Notes under the pieces: generated by a model
What the model saw: the letters and a program-made list of their open reading frames with translations, nothing else
Told to the model about the DNA's origin: nothing
Database searches by the model: none
Shown: piece after piece, positions 26,698 to 36,836 of the stretch
Layout of the letters: each line of letters opens with the position of its first letter
Numbering within the stretch: the first letter of the stretch is position 1
DNA from: Brevibacterium atlanticum
GTDB lineage: Bacteria; Actinomycetota; Actinomycetes; Actinomycetales; Brevibacteriaceae
NCBI RefSeq assembly: GCF_011617245.1
Contig: NZ_CP050152.1
Coordinates: 1,178,001-1,242,000 of the forward strand
DNA length: 64,000 nt
Direction: 5' to 3'
Program-made: the position numbers and the translations under genes

Positions 26698-27906
26698 ATG
26701 AGCGAAGCGTTCATCTATGACGCGGTGCGCACCCCACGCGGCAAGAACCGCGGCGGGGCGCTGCACAGCGTCAAACCCATCGACCTCGTCACCGGCCTCA
26801 TCGACGCCGTGCGCGAGCGCAACCCGGAACTCGACGACTCCCAGATCGACGACATCGTCCTCGGCGTCGTCTCCCCGGTCGGCGAACAGGGCAGCGACAT
26901 CGCCCGCGTCGCCGCGATCGCCGCCGGCCTCGACGAATCCGTGGCGGGCGTCCAGGTCAACCGGTTCTGCGCCTCTGGCCTCGAAGCCGTCAACATCGCC
27001 GCCCAGAAGGTCGGCTCCGGCTTCGAGAACCTCGTCCTCGCCGGCGGCGTCGAGTCGATGTCCCGTGTGCCGTTGGGCTCCGACGGCGGCGCCTGGGCTC
27101 AGGACCCGACGACGAACTATGACACCTACTTCGTCCCGCAGGGCATCGGCGCCGACCTCATCGCCACCACCGAGGGCTTCACCCGCGCCGACGTCGACGC
27201 GTTCGCCGCCGAATCGCAGAAGCGCGCCGCCGCCGCATGGGACGAGGGGCGCTTCGACAAGTCGATCGTGCCCGTCAAGGACATCAACGGCATCACCCTG
27301 CTCGACCGTGACGAGCACATGCGCCCCGGATCGACCGCCGAATCCCTGGCGAAGCTGCCCCCGGCCTTCGCCAAGCTCGCCGCCCAGACCGGGTTCGACG
27401 AGGTGGCTCTGCAGAAGTATCACTGGGTCGAAGCCATCGACCACGTCCACACCGCCGCGAACTCGTCGGGCATCGTCGACGGCGCCAGCCTCGTCATCCT
27501 CGGCGACGAAAAGGTCGGTCAGAAGATGGGGATGAAGCCGCGCGCCCGCATCGTCTCCACCGCCGTCACCGGCTCCGAACCCACCATCATGCTCACCGGA
27601 CCGACCCCGGCGACGCAGAAGGCCCTCGACAAGGCCGGCCTGACCGTCGATGACATCGATCTCTTCGAGCTCAACGAGGCCTTCGCGGCCGTCGTGCTCA
27701 AGTGGATGAAAGACCTCGACATCCCGCACGAGAAGGTCAACGTCAACGGCGGAGCGATCGCCATGGGCCACCCGCTGGGTGCCACCGGTGCCATGATTCT
27801 GGGAACCGTCCTCGACGAACTCGAACGCCGCGACCTCAAGCGCGGACTCGTCACCCTGTGCATCGGTGCAGGCATGGGCATCGCGACGATCATCGAAAGG
27901 GTCTGA
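26698..27906 (+). CDS. fadA: acetyl-CoA acyltransferase (thiolase)
   Basis: This catalyses thiolytic cleavage of 3-ketoacyl-CoA, the last step of beta-oxidation. The 402 residues include the nucleophile Cys91 in [21 protein letters not shown], the FELNEAFA segment, [18 protein letters not shown] and the second active-site Cys in [11 protein letters not shown]. The start ATG follows GAGGAA. It is one base short of touching fadB (TGA then C before ATG), so the two make a classical fadAB operon. It should act with FadB on the same acyl chains. Confidence 0.95.
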   Translation: MSEAFIYDAVRTPRGKNRGGALHSVKPIDLVTGLIDAVRERNPELDDSQIDDIVLGVVSPVGEQGSDIARVAAIAAGLDESVAGVQVNRFCASGLEAVNIAAQKVGSGFENLVLAGGVESMSRVPLGSDGGAWAQDPTTNYDTYFVPQGIGADLIATTEGFTRADVDAFAAESQKRAAAAWDEGRFDKSIVPVKDINGITLLDRDEHMRPGSTAESLAKLPPAFAKLAAQTGFDEVALQKYHWVEAIDHVHTAANSSGIVDGASLVILGDEKVGQKMGMKPRARIVSTAVTGSEPTIMLTGPTPATQKALDKAGLTVDDIDLFELNEAFAAVVLKWMKDLDIPHEKVNVNGGAIAMGHPLGATGAMILGTVLDELERRDLKRGLVTLCIGAGMGIATIIERV

Positions 27907-27907
27907 C

Positions 27908-30079
27908 ATGACGACAACGACAGCTACCGCATACAGCCACGAGACCGATGCCGACGGCATCGTCACCGTCGTCATCGACGAACCGGGCGCCAAGGTCAAC
28001 ACCATGAACGACTACTACTCGGCCGCCATGGAGGCGACCGTGGAGTGGCTCGAAGCCAACGTCGAGGACATCACCGGCGTCGTGCTCACCTCGGCGAAGA
28101 AGACCTTCTTCGCCGGAGGCAACCTCAACAAGATCCGCGCCGCCGACCCTGCGAAGTCCGATGAGGAGTTCGCCGCGGTCGAAGGCGTCAAGGCCGTCCT
28201 GCGCCGGCTCGAGACGCTCGGCCGTCCCGTCGTCGCCGCCCTCGGCGGTGCCGCGCTCGGAGGCGGACTCGAGATCGCCTTGGCCGCCCACCACCGGATC
28301 GCCGCCGAGGACAACCCCTCGGCCCGCTTCGGCTTCCCCGAAGTCTCCCTGGGGCTGCTCCCCGGAGGAGGCGGCGTCGCCCGCACGGTCCGTCTGCTCG
28401 GTCTCCAGACTGCACTGCAGAAGGTCATCCTGCCCTCGACGAAGTTCAAGGCTGCCGATGCCCAGAAGCTCGGCCTCGTCGACGAACTCGCCCCGACCGC
28501 CGAGCTCGAAGCTCGCGCGAAGGCGTGGATCAAGGACAACCCCGAGGCGGCCCAGCCCTGGGACACCGAGGGCTTCAGGATCCCCGGCGGCTCACCGTCC
28601 TCGCCCAAGCTCGGCGCGATGCTCCCGGCCATGCCCGCCCTGCTTCGGCGCCAGACCAAGGGTGCGCCGATGCCGGCACCGCGCGCGGTCCTCGCCGCCG
28701 CCGTCGAAGGCGCCCAGGTCGACATCGACACCGCGCTCAGCGTCGAAACCCGCTACTTCGTCAACCTCACCCACACCCAGGTGGCGAAGAGCATGATCAA
28801 GGCCTTCTTCTTCGACCTCGGCCACATCAACTCCGGCGGCTCACGCCCCGACGGATATGAGCCCCGACAGGTGAAGAAGCTCGGCGTGCTCGGCGCCGGC
28901 ATGATGGGCGCGGCCATCGCCTACACCGCAGCGAAGGCCGGCATCGAGGTCGTGCTCAAGGACGTCGAGCTCGCCGCCGCTGAGAAGGGCAAGGCCTACG
29001 CCGCCAAGCGCGAGGAATCGGCACTGTCGAAGGGTAAGACGACCGAGGAGAAGTCCAAGGCCGTGCTCGACCGGATCACTCCGAGCGCCTCGGCCGAGGA
29101 CCTCGCCGGTGTCGACTTCGTCATCGAAGCGGTCTTCGAGTCGGTGTCCGTCAAGCACAAGGTGTTCGGTGAGATCGAAAGCATCGTCGAATCCGACGCG
29201 GTGCTCGGATCGAACACCTCGACGCTGCCGATCACGGAGTTGGCGAAGGGCGTCGACCGCGACGCCGACTTCATCGGCATCCACTTCTTCTCGCCGGCCG
29301 ACAAGATGCCCCTGGTCGAGATCATCCGTGGCGCGAACACCTCGGATGAGACCCTGGCCCGGACCTTCGACCTCGTCCAGCAGATCAAGAAGACCCCGAT
29401 CGTCGTCACCGATTCCCGCGGATTCTTCACCTCCCGTGTCATCGGCACCTTCATCGCCGAGGCGGTCGCCGCCGTCGGTGAAGGCGTGGAGCCGGCGACG
29501 GTGGAGCAGGCAGCCCTGCAGGCCGGATATCCGACCGGTGCGCTGCAGCTGACCGATGAGCTCACGCTGACGCTGTCGCAGAAGATCCGCCAGGAGACCC
29601 GGACGGCCGTCGAGGCCGAGGGCGGCACGTGGGAGGCGCACCCCTCCGAGGCCGTCATCGACTGGATGGTCGAGCAGGGTCGCACCGGCCGCAAGGACGG
29701 TGCCGGTTTCTACGACTACGACGAGAACGGCAAGCGGACGACGCTGTGGGCCGGTGTGCGTGAGCACTTCGAGTCCGGATCGACGACCGAACCCTTCGCC
29801 GATCTGCAGGAGCGGATGCTCTTCGCCGAGGCGATCGAGACGATCAAATGCCTCGACGAGGGTGTGCTCACCTCGGTGCCGGATGCGAACATCGGGTCGA
29901 TCTTCGGCATCGGCTTCCCGGCCTGGACCGGTGGTGTGCTCCAGTACGTCAACCAGTACGAAGGCGGCCTGTCCGGCTTCGTCGAGCGCGCGAAGGAACT
30001 CGCCGCGACCTACGGAGACCGCTTCACCCCGCCGGCCTCGCTCGTCGAACGCGCGAAGACCGGCGAGACCTACGAATGA
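27908..30079 (+). CDS. fadB: fatty-acid oxidation multifunctional protein (enoyl-CoA hydratase / 3-hydroxyacyl-CoA dehydrogenase)
   Basis: This 723-residue protein catalyses hydration and NAD-dependent oxidation in beta-oxidation. The crotonase domain covers residues 1-290 (TSAKKTFFAGGNL and AALGGAALGGGLEIALAAHH; FGFPEVSLGLLPGGGG carries the second catalytic Glu region). The Rossmann domain starts at about 320 (KKLGVLGAGMMGAAIAYTAAK) and is followed by GSNTSTLPITELA and the HFFSPADKMPLVEI segment. Two C-terminal HAD domains complete it. ATG 27908 is preferred to an upstream in-frame start inside fadA. It pairs with FadA directly upstream. Confidence 0.95.
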   Translation: MTTTTATAYSHETDADGIVTVVIDEPGAKVNTMNDYYSAAMEATVEWLEANVEDITGVVLTSAKKTFFAGGNLNKIRAADPAKSDEEFAAVEGVKAVLRRLETLGRPVVAALGGAALGGGLEIALAAHHRIAAEDNPSARFGFPEVSLGLLPGGGGVARTVRLLGLQTALQKVILPSTKFKAADAQKLGLVDELAPTAELEARAKAWIKDNPEAAQPWDTEGFRIPGGSPSSPKLGAMLPAMPALLRRQTKGAPMPAPRAVLAAAVEGAQVDIDTALSVETRYFVNLTHTQVAKSMIKAFFFDLGHINSGGSRPDGYEPRQVKKLGVLGAGMMGAAIAYTAAKAGIEVVLKDVELAAAEKGKAYAAKREESALSKGKTTEEKSKAVLDRITPSASAEDLAGVDFVIEAVFESVSVKHKVFGEIESIVESDAVLGSNTSTLPITELAKGVDRDADFIGIHFFSPADKMPLVEIIRGANTSDETLARTFDLVQQIKKTPIVVTDSRGFFTSRVIGTFIAEAVAAVGEGVEPATVEQAALQAGYPTGALQLTDELTLTLSQKIRQETRTAVEAEGGTWEAHPSEAVIDWMVEQGRTGRKDGAGFYDYDENGKRTTLWAGVREHFESGSTTEPFADLQERMLFAEAIETIKCLDEGVLTSVPDANIGSIFGIGFPAWTGGVLQYVNQYEGGLSGFVERAKELAATYGDRFTPPASLVERAKTGETYE

Positions 30080-30117
30080 GAGCCGCGTAACCCCAGCCGG
30101 TTCGCAGGATTAGCCTG

Positions 30118-30183
30118 ATGGCCTTCCGGTGTTGTCCAGTCACGCTGAGAGTTCAGCCGCACTGACAGCTACCGGAAGGCCAT
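30118..30183 (+). promoter_or_regulatory. 13-base inverted repeat overlapping the oxidoreductase ribosome site
   Basis: ATGGCCTTCCGGT (30118-30130) and ACCGGAAGGCCAT (30171-30183) are perfect complements 40 bases apart. The right arm contains GGAAGG, the ribosome site for ATG 30188, so an RNA hairpin would mask it. It may alternatively be a terminator for fadB or a protein-binding site. Confidence 0.6.
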
Positions 30184-30187
30184 TGCT

Positions 30188-31108
30188 ATGCGCGCCGCCG
30201 TCTACGACGCCTACACCGAGAACTTCGACGACATCACCGTTCGCGACCTGCCCGATCCGAAGCTTCCCCCGGCCTCGGTGCTCATCGAGGTCAAGGCCGC
30301 CGGGGTCAACCCGGTGGACTGGAAGCTAGTCGGCGGGCACCTCGACGCCTTCATGCCGACCCAGTTCCCCGTCACTCCCGGCTGGGACGTTGCCGGCGTC
30401 GTCGTCGGCCTCGGCTTCGACACTCCTGAGTTCTCCATCGGTGATGAGGTCGTCGCCTACGCCCGCAAGGACGTGCTCTCGGCCGGCACCTTCGCCGAGA
30501 AGGTCGCGGTCCCCGTTCGTGCTGTGGCGCGCAAGCCGAAGAGCCTGAGCTGGGAGCAGGCCGGCGGACTGCCGCTGGCCGGAGGGATCGCACTGCGGAC
30601 TCTCGAAGCCCTCGGCGAGATCGACGGGAAGACCGTCCTCGTCCACGGTGCGGCCGGGGGAGTGGGCGGCTTCGCCGTGCAGATCGCCGCCGCCTACGGT
30701 GCCCGTGTCATCGGCACCGCTTCCGAACGCAACCACGACTACCTGCGCGAACTCGGCGCCGAACCCGTGACCTACGGAGACGGTGTCGTCGAGCGCATAC
30801 TCGAGGCGGCCGGCGGCAAGGTTGATGGTGTCGTCGACTTCGTCGGTGACCAGCTCGAGACGACCCTGGCCGTCCTCACCGAAGGCGGAGCACACGCCTC
30901 GGTGGCCGATCCGGCCGTTGCCGAGCATGGTGGTCGCTACATCTGGGTCCGCCCTGACGGATCCGAGACCGCTCGCCTCGGCCAGCTCGTCGACGAAGGT
31001 CGGCTGACCGTCGAGGTGGCCGGAACCTACGGCCTCGACGAGGTGCCGCAGGCCTTCCGTGACAATGCCGAGGGACACACCCGCGGAAAGCTCGTCATCG
31101 TCCCCTGA
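30188..31108 (+). CDS. NADP-dependent MDR-family oxidoreductase (quinone-reductase-like)
   Basis: This medium-chain dehydrogenase/reductase lacks the structural zinc and is 306 residues long. The GroES-like N-terminus carries VKAAGVNPVDWKLVGGHL and FPVTPGWDVAGVVVGLG. The nucleotide-binding loop VLVHGAAGGVGGFAVQIAAAYGA is the quinone-oxidoreductase type. It probably reduces an activated double bond or a quinone with NADPH. It follows fadB by 108 bases containing an inverted repeat that covers its ribosome site, so it may be regulated apart from fadAB. Confidence 0.88.
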   Translation: MRAAVYDAYTENFDDITVRDLPDPKLPPASVLIEVKAAGVNPVDWKLVGGHLDAFMPTQFPVTPGWDVAGVVVGLGFDTPEFSIGDEVVAYARKDVLSAGTFAEKVAVPVRAVARKPKSLSWEQAGGLPLAGGIALRTLEALGEIDGKTVLVHGAAGGVGGFAVQIAAAYGARVIGTASERNHDYLRELGAEPVTYGDGVVERILEAAGGKVDGVVDFVGDQLETTLAVLTEGGAHASVADPAVAEHGGRYIWVRPDGSETARLGQLVDEGRLTVEVAGTYGLDEVPQAFRDNAEGHTRGKLVIVP

Positions 31109-31118
31109 GGTGTGAGCC

Positions 31119-31739
31119 TCAGTCGATTCCCAGCGCCGCGGATGCGGCGGCGCGCAATTCGACCCCGACCACCTCGGCGCTTGAGCGTCGGGCCTGGTAC
31201 GGGGTCGAATTCATCATTCCGAACACCGCGTGGACGCGCACCGTCGCGGCCTCGAGGCTCCACTCCGGTCGGGTCCGGGCGACGACCTCGGCCCACCGGC
31301 TGACATAGGAGCGCTGCAGCCGGCGCACGGTCCGGCGCGACTCCTCGGGCAGGGCCGCGAGATCCCGGTCCTGGATGCGGATGAGCTCGGGCTCGCTCAT
31401 CGCGAAGTCGACATGGAAGTCGATGAGGCGGCGCAGCACCGACCGTGCGTCCGATTCTGCCGTGGCAGCCGCCTCGGCGCCGGCGACGATCTCGTCCCCA
31501 CCTGACTGCAGGTATTCGGAGATGCCGACGAGCAGCTCTTCGAGCACGGCCTCCTTCGACGAGAAGTGCCGATAGACCGCCGGTGCCGAGATCCCCGCCC
31601 CCTTGCCGAGGTCGTCGAGGCGCACCCCGTGGAAGCCGTGCTTCGCATAGAGCGTCTTCGCGACCTCGAGCAGCTGCTCGCGCCTGGCCGCCTTCGCGGC
31701 CGCGCGTGCCGTCGGCCTGACCGTGTCCTCGGTCGACAT
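31119..31739 (-). CDS. TetR-family repressor of the divergent acyl-CoA carboxylase operon
   Basis: A TetR regulator (206 residues) with an N-terminal helix-turn-helix (KHGFHGVRLDDLGKGAGISAPAVYRHFSSK) and a ligand-binding C-terminal domain. ATG 31739 follows GGAAGGAAG, so the upstream in-frame ATG is not used. It is divergent from the mccB-mccA-acd operon and a 22-base palindrome lies in the shared spacer. By analogy with regulators of branched-chain catabolic operons it probably represses that operon and itself until an acyl-CoA binds. The ligand is inference. Confidence 0.9.
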   Translation of the reverse strand: MSTEDTVRPTARAAAKAARREQLLEVAKTLYAKHGFHGVRLDDLGKGAGISAPAVYRHFSSKEAVLEELLVGISEYLQSGGDEIVAGAEAAATAESDARSVLRRLIDFHVDFAMSEPELIRIQDRDLAALPEESRRTVRRLQRSYVSRWAEVVARTRPEWSLEAATVRVHAVFGMMNSTPYQARRSSAEVVGVELRAAASAALGID

Positions 31740-31767
31740 GTCCGACTTCCTTCCCTTGCTCTGCGCA

Positions 31768-31796
31768 TTGTCACTTTCGCCTGTGAGCAGTATCAT
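31768..31796 (+). promoter_or_regulatory. promoter of the mccB operon
   Basis: TTGTCA (31768-31773), a 17-base spacer and TATCAT (31791-31796) match sigma-70 consensus well. Confidence 0.7.
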
Positions 31797-31801
31797 AGCA
31801 G

Positions 31802-31823
31802 TCAGTTAAGAATCATTAACTGA
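31802..31823 (+). promoter_or_regulatory. TetR operator candidate
   Basis: TCAGTTAA, a 6-base spacer and TTAACTGA form a perfect 8-base-arm palindrome right behind the -10 box, covering the expected transcription start of mccB. Confidence 0.75.
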
Positions 31824-31836
31824 AATGAGGGTGGGA

Positions 31837-33450
31837 ATGAGAGCAGTGGGTACTGCGGTCAGTCCGTCAACGGGGCAGGTCAACGCCGACGCCCATGCCG
31901 AACTCATCGCCGAACTCCGCAACCGCGTGCAGGCGACTGCCCGCGGTGGATCCGAGAAGTCCAGACAACGTCACATCGACCGTGGCAAACTGCTGCCGCG
32001 CGATCGCGTCGAGCACCTGCTCGACCCCGGTACACCCTTCCTCGAACTCTCTCCGCTCGCGGCCAACGGTATGTACGAGGATGCGAGCCCCGGCGCCGGC
32101 ATCATCACCGGCATCGGCCGGGTCGCCGGACGCGAATGCGTCATCGTCGCCAACGACGCGACCGTCAAGGGCGGCACCTACTATCCGGTGACGGTGAAGA
32201 AGCACCTGCGCGCCCAGGAGATCGCGAAGGAGAACACCCTCCCGTGCATCTACCTCGTCGACTCCGGAGGGGCGAACCTGCCCAACCAGGACGACGTCTT
32301 CCCCGACCGCGAACACTTCGGCCGGATCTTCTATAACCAGGCCACCCTGTCAGCCGCGGGCATCCCGCAGCTGGCCGCAGTCCTCGGATCCTGCACCGCC
32401 GGCGGCGCCTACGTCCCGGCGATGGCCGACGAATCGATCATCGTCTCCGAACAGGGCACGATCTTCCTCGGCGGCCCACCACTGGTCAAGGCCGCCACCG
32501 GTGAGGAAGTCACCGCCGAGGAACTCGGCGGCGGAGCCCTGCACTCACGGGTCTCCGGAGTCACCGACCACCTGGCCGCCAACGACTCCCACGCACTGGA
32601 GATCATGCGCGACATCGTCTCCACGCTCGGACCGAAACCCGGACCGAACTGGGACGTCGTCGACTCCCGGGAACCGGCCCACGCCCCGGCCGAACTGACC
32701 TCCGTCGTGCCCGTGGACTCCCGCACCCCGTACGACGTGCGCGAGGTCATCGCCCGCCTCGTCGACGGTTCCGAGTTCCACGAGTTCAAGGCCGAATACG
32801 GTACGAGCCTCGTCACCGGCTTCGCCCACCTCGACGGACATCCGGTGGGAATCGTCGCGAACAACGGCATCCTCTTCGGCGAGTCCGCCGTTAAGGGCGC
32901 GCACTTCATCGAACTCTGCGACCAACGCAGCACCCCGCTCATCTTCCTCCAGAACATCTCCGGGTTCATGGTCGGCCGCGATTACGAGGCCGGCGGCATC
33001 GCCAAACACGGAGCGAAGATGGTCAACGCCGTCGCCACCGCCCGCGTGCCGAAGTTCACCGTCGTCATCGGCGGCTCCTTCGGCGCCGGCAACTACTCGA
33101 TGTGCGGCCGCGCCTACTCGCCGCGGTTCCTGTGGATGTGGCCCAACGCCCGCATCTCCGTGATGGGCGGCGAACAGGCCGCCAGCGTCCTCTCGACGGT
33201 CAAGCGCGACCAGATCGAAGCTCGCGGCGAGACCTGGTCCGCCGAGGCCGAAGACGAGTTCAAACAGCCCGTCCGCGACCAGTACGAAGCCCAGGGCAAC
33301 CCCTACTACTCGACCGCCCGGCTGTGGGACGACGGGATCATCGAACCCGGCGACACCCGCCAGGTGCTGGCCATGGCCCTCGAACTCGCCCGCTTCGGAC
33401 CGATGGAACGCCCGCTGGGTGCCAGCGGCTACGGCGTCTTCAGAATGTGA
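31837..33450 (+). CDS. mccB: acyl-CoA carboxylase carboxyltransferase subunit (3-methylcrotonyl-CoA type)
   Basis: This biotin-dependent carboxyltransferase (537 residues) should carboxylate 3-methylcrotonyl-CoA in leucine breakdown with the next gene's product. Diagnostic segments are [53 protein letters not shown] and [42 protein letters not shown] is typical of the methylcrotonyl branch rather than propionyl-CoA carboxylase. ATG 31837 follows GAGGGTGGGA; ATG 31825 would begin one base after the operator. The gene corresponds in order to accD1 of M. tuberculosis (Rv2502c). Confidence 0.92.
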   Translation: MRAVGTAVSPSTGQVNADAHAELIAELRNRVQATARGGSEKSRQRHIDRGKLLPRDRVEHLLDPGTPFLELSPLAANGMYEDASPGAGIITGIGRVAGRECVIVANDATVKGGTYYPVTVKKHLRAQEIAKENTLPCIYLVDSGGANLPNQDDVFPDREHFGRIFYNQATLSAAGIPQLAAVLGSCTAGGAYVPAMADESIIVSEQGTIFLGGPPLVKAATGEEVTAEELGGGALHSRVSGVTDHLAANDSHALEIMRDIVSTLGPKPGPNWDVVDSREPAHAPAELTSVVPVDSRTPYDVREVIARLVDGSEFHEFKAEYGTSLVTGFAHLDGHPVGIVANNGILFGESAVKGAHFIELCDQRSTPLIFLQNISGFMVGRDYEAGGIAKHGAKMVNAVATARVPKFTVVIGGSFGAGNYSMCGRAYSPRFLWMWPNARISVMGGEQAASVLSTVKRDQIEARGETWSAEAEDEFKQPVRDQYEAQGNPYYSTARLWDDGIIEPGDTRQVLAMALELARFGPMERPLGASGYGVFRM

Positions 33451-33458
33451 GCAGACCA

Positions 33459-35576
33459 ATGTTCAAAACCGTACTCATCGCCAATCGCGGAGAGATCGCC
33501 CTGCGCGTCATCCGCACCTGCCGCCGGCTCGGCATCCGCACCGTGGCCGTGTACTCCGACGCCGACGCCCGGGCCGCGCACGTCAAGGCCGCCGACACCG
33601 CGGTCCACCTCGGTCCGGCTCAGGCCTCCGAGTCCTACCTGCGCATCGAGAAGGTCATCGCCGCAGCCCAGGCCACCGGAGCCGAGGCCATCCACCCCGG
33701 CTACGGCTTCCTGTCCGAGAACGCAGAATTCTCCGCCGCCTGCGAAGCCGCCGGAATCGTCTTCCTCGGTCCCGGTGCGGACGCGATCAGGACCATGGGC
33801 GACAAGATCACTGCCAAACAGGCCGTGTCCTCTCGCGGCGTTCCGCTCGTGCCCGGCACCAAGGATGCCGATATGAGCGACGAGGCCCTCGTGGCCGCTG
33901 CCGCGGACATCGGCTTTCCCGTCCTCATCAAGCCCTCGGCCGGTGGCGGCGGCAAGGGCATGCACGCCGTGTTCGATGCCGCCGAACTTCCTTCGGCATT
34001 GGCGACCGCCCGCCGTGAAGCCGCGAGCTCCTTCGGCGACGACACCCTCTTCCTCGAACGCCTCGTCGCCACCCCGCGGCACATCGAAGTTCAGGTCATG
34101 GCCGATGCCCACGGCAACGTCATCCACCTCGGCGAACGCGAATGCTCACTCCAGCGCCGCCACCAGAAGGTCATCGAGGAGGCCCCGTCGGCACTGCTCG
34201 ACGAGCCGACCCGAGCCCGGATCGGTCAGGCGGCCTGCGAGACCGCGAAGTCCGTGGGCTACGTGGGTGCCGGCACCGTTGAGTTCATCGTCGGCGCCGA
34301 CCGTCCCGACGAGTTCTTCTTCATGGAGATGAATACCCGCCTCCAGGTCGAGCACCCCGTCACCGAGGAGGTCACCGGAGTCGATCTCGTCGAACTCCAG
34401 CTGCGCGTCGGTGCCGGGGAAGAGCTGCCGCTGACCCAGGACGACATCACCCTGACCGGGCACTCGATCGAAGCCCGCATCTACGCCGAGGACCCCTCCA
34501 GAGGATTCCTGCCCACGGGAGGGCGCGCCCTCGACGTCGCCTTCCCGACAGGGGAGGGGATCCGTGTCGATGCCGGCCTCGACGCCGGGCAGCGGATCGT
34601 CTCCGACTACGACCCGATGATCGCCAAGCTCATCGTCCACGCCGACGACCGAGACCAGGCCATCGCCCGTCTCGATGCCGCGCTCGCCGCCTCGGCGGTG
34701 CCGGGAATCGTGACGAACATCGACTTCCTGCGGACTCTGCTCGCTCTGCCCGAGGTCGTCGCCGGTGACCTCGACACCTCGATCATCGACAATCTCGACG
34801 AGAGCCAGCTGACCCACGCGCCGAGTGAGATCGACATACAGGTCGCCGCTGCGGCGGTCATCGAGACACTCGGCCGTGCAGGAACACAGATCACCGGTGC
34901 GGTCACGGCCCGGGATCTGGCGGGCGCAGCAGTCGGCGGAACCGCCTCGGCGTGGGGGAGGTCAGCGGCCTTCCGGGCCTCTCGCCCCGAATTCCGACCT
35001 GCAGTGCGCCTCGACTTCGTCGGGGCAGGTGAGTTGACTGTCGATGACAGCGACGACGTGGAATTCGGACCGGCACCGGCAACCGAGTTCGCGCCGGGAG
35101 TCGAGGTGACTGCCCGGGCAGAGTCGGTGATCATCGACGAAGACGGTGTGTGGCACGTCGCCATCGACGGCATCCAGTACACCGCCCGCGTCTTCTCCGA
35201 CGCAGCCGATCGCAGCATCTGGGTCAGCAGCGACCGCGGCGTCCACGTCTTCACCCGACCGCTCGCCGACTCCTCGCTCACGCCCGGACTCGACGGTGCG
35301 GAGGTGCTCGCCCCGATGCCCGGCTCCGTCGTCGAGGTGAAGGTCGACACGGGTGACCGCGTCGAGCAGGGCGATCCGATCGTCGTCGTCGAGGCGATGA
35401 AGATGGAGCACGTGCTCACGGCGCCGGCCGCGGGCATCGTCAGCGTCGCCACCGTGCCCGGCACGCAGGTGGGACTCGACGAGGTGCTCGCCACCGTCGT
35501 CGACGAGGACGTCGCCGCAGACGCCGGGATCACCGCCGACACAGCACCCACAGCCGACACAGCAACCGAACAATGA
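33459..35576 (+). CDS. mccA: acyl-CoA carboxylase biotin carboxylase/BCCP subunit
   Basis: The 705 residues carry biotin carboxylase (MFKTVLIANRGEIALRVIRT, GYGFLSENAEF, PSAGGGGKGMHAV, EMNTRLQVEHPVTEEVTG) and, at the C-terminus, a biotinyl domain with VVEAMKMEHVL. The biotinylated lysine is K648. It fixes bicarbonate on biotin for the carboxyltransferase encoded just upstream (8-base gap). It ends in Ala/Asp/Thr-rich residues and overlaps an in-frame alternative start of the next gene. The counterpart in M. tuberculosis is accA1 (Rv2501c). Confidence 0.94.
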   Translation: MFKTVLIANRGEIALRVIRTCRRLGIRTVAVYSDADARAAHVKAADTAVHLGPAQASESYLRIEKVIAAAQATGAEAIHPGYGFLSENAEFSAACEAAGIVFLGPGADAIRTMGDKITAKQAVSSRGVPLVPGTKDADMSDEALVAAAADIGFPVLIKPSAGGGGKGMHAVFDAAELPSALATARREAASSFGDDTLFLERLVATPRHIEVQVMADAHGNVIHLGERECSLQRRHQKVIEEAPSALLDEPTRARIGQAACETAKSVGYVGAGTVEFIVGADRPDEFFFMEMNTRLQVEHPVTEEVTGVDLVELQLRVGAGEELPLTQDDITLTGHSIEARIYAEDPSRGFLPTGGRALDVAFPTGEGIRVDAGLDAGQRIVSDYDPMIAKLIVHADDRDQAIARLDAALAASAVPGIVTNIDFLRTLLALPEVVAGDLDTSIIDNLDESQLTHAPSEIDIQVAAAAVIETLGRAGTQITGAVTARDLAGAAVGGTASAWGRSAAFRASRPEFRPAVRLDFVGAGELTVDDSDDVEFGPAPATEFAPGVEVTARAESVIIDEDGVWHVAIDGIQYTARVFSDAADRSIWVSSDRGVHVFTRPLADSSLTPGLDGAEVLAPMPGSVVEVKVDTGDRVEQGDPIVVVEAMKMEHVLTAPAAGIVSVATVPGTQVGLDEVLATVVDEDVAADAGITADTAPTADTATEQ

Positions 35577-35611
35577 CCACCACGACCACGCATCATGCGG
35601 GGGAGGACACC

Positions 35612-36784
35612 ATGAACACGTTCGTTCCGGGCATGCTGCCCGAAGAATACGAAGATCTGCGCCAGGGAGTCGCGAAGTTCGCCGACGAAGAGGTCGCACC
35701 GGTATCGGCCGAACTCGATGCCAAGCATGAGTTCCCCTACGACCTCGTCGCGAAGATGGGGCAGATGGGCCTGTTCGGTCTGCCCTTCGACGAGGAGTAC
35801 GGCGGCATGGGCGGGGACTACTTCGCCCTGTGCCTGGCCATCGAGGAGATCGCCCGGGTCAACCAGTCCCTGGCGATCACGCTCGAGGCGGGAGTCTCTC
35901 TCGGCGCGATGCCGATCTATCGGTTCGGCACCGAGGAGCAGAAGAAGGAGTGGCTGCCCAAGCTCACCGACGCCTCGGGACTGGCCGCCTTCGGTCTGAC
36001 CGAACCCGAAGCCGGTTCCGACGCTGGTGGGACGAAGACGAAGGCCACGCTCGAGAACGGCACGTGGACGATCAACGGCTCCAAGTGCTTCATCACGAAT
36101 TCGGGCACCGATATCACCCGACTCGTCACCGCCACCGCCGTGACCGGGACCAGGACCTCGAAGTCCGGCCGCGAGGTCCCCGAGATCTCGACGATCATGA
36201 TCCCCACCGGCACCCCTGGTTTCACCGCCGAACCGGCCTATGACAAGGTCGGCTGGAACTCCTCGGACACACACCCGCTGACCTTCGACGATGTGCAGGT
36301 GCCCGAAGAGAACCTGCTCGGTGAGCGCGGCCGCGGCTACGCGAACTTTCTGCGCATCCTCGACGAGGGCCGCATCGCCGTGGGTGCACTCTCCGTCGGT
36401 GCCGCCCAAGGCTGCGTGGAGGAATCGGTGAAGTACGCGAAGGAACGCCAGGCCTTCGGACACCCGATCGCCGACTTCCAGGGCATCTCCTTCAAGATCG
36501 CCCGCATGGAGGCCCGCGTCGTCGCCGCACGCTCGGCGTACTACCTCGCCGCCTCCCGGATGCTCGCCGGTCTGCCGTTCAAGAAGGAAGCGGCGATCGC
36601 GAAGATGGTCGCCGGCGAGGCAGCCATGGACAACGCCCGCGACGCCACGCAGATCCACGGCGGCTACGGCTTCATGAACGAATACCTCGTCGCCCGCCAC
36701 TACCGCGACTCGAAGATCCTCGAGGTCGGGGAAGGCACCACCGAGGTCCAGCTCATGCTCATCGCCCGCGAGCTCGGCATCTGA
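35612..36784 (+). CDS. acyl-CoA dehydrogenase of the leucine operon
   Basis: This FAD-dependent dehydrogenase (390 residues) should oxidise isovaleryl-CoA or a similar branched acyl-CoA to feed the carboxylase. It shows LTEPEAGSDAGGTKTKA, CFITNSGTD, the FAD-binding ERQAFGHPIADFQGI, QIHGGYGFMNEY and the VGEGTTEVQ segment holding the position of the catalytic Glu in medium-chain-type enzymes. ATG 35612 has GGGGGAGGA upstream; ATG 35573 overlaps the mccA stop and is the alternative. It matches fadE19 (Rv2500c) in position. Confidence 0.9.
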   Translation: MNTFVPGMLPEEYEDLRQGVAKFADEEVAPVSAELDAKHEFPYDLVAKMGQMGLFGLPFDEEYGGMGGDYFALCLAIEEIARVNQSLAITLEAGVSLGAMPIYRFGTEEQKKEWLPKLTDASGLAAFGLTEPEAGSDAGGTKTKATLENGTWTINGSKCFITNSGTDITRLVTATAVTGTRTSKSGREVPEISTIMIPTGTPGFTAEPAYDKVGWNSSDTHPLTFDDVQVPEENLLGERGRGYANFLRILDEGRIAVGALSVGAAQGCVEESVKYAKERQAFGHPIADFQGISFKIARMEARVVAARSAYYLAASRMLAGLPFKKEAAIAKMVAGEAAMDNARDATQIHGGYGFMNEYLVARHYRDSKILEVGEGTTEVQLMLIARELGI

Positions 36785-36836
36785 GCCCGTCGAACTGAGA
36801 GGGCAGGCCCGCCTCGGCGCGGGGAACCGCACGCAT

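Noticed and set aside
33102..33458. An N-terminal extension of mccA
   Set aside because: The frame is open into mccB but the extra residues are Arg/Pro-rich shadow sequence; MFKTVLIANRGE at 33459 is the canonical family start.
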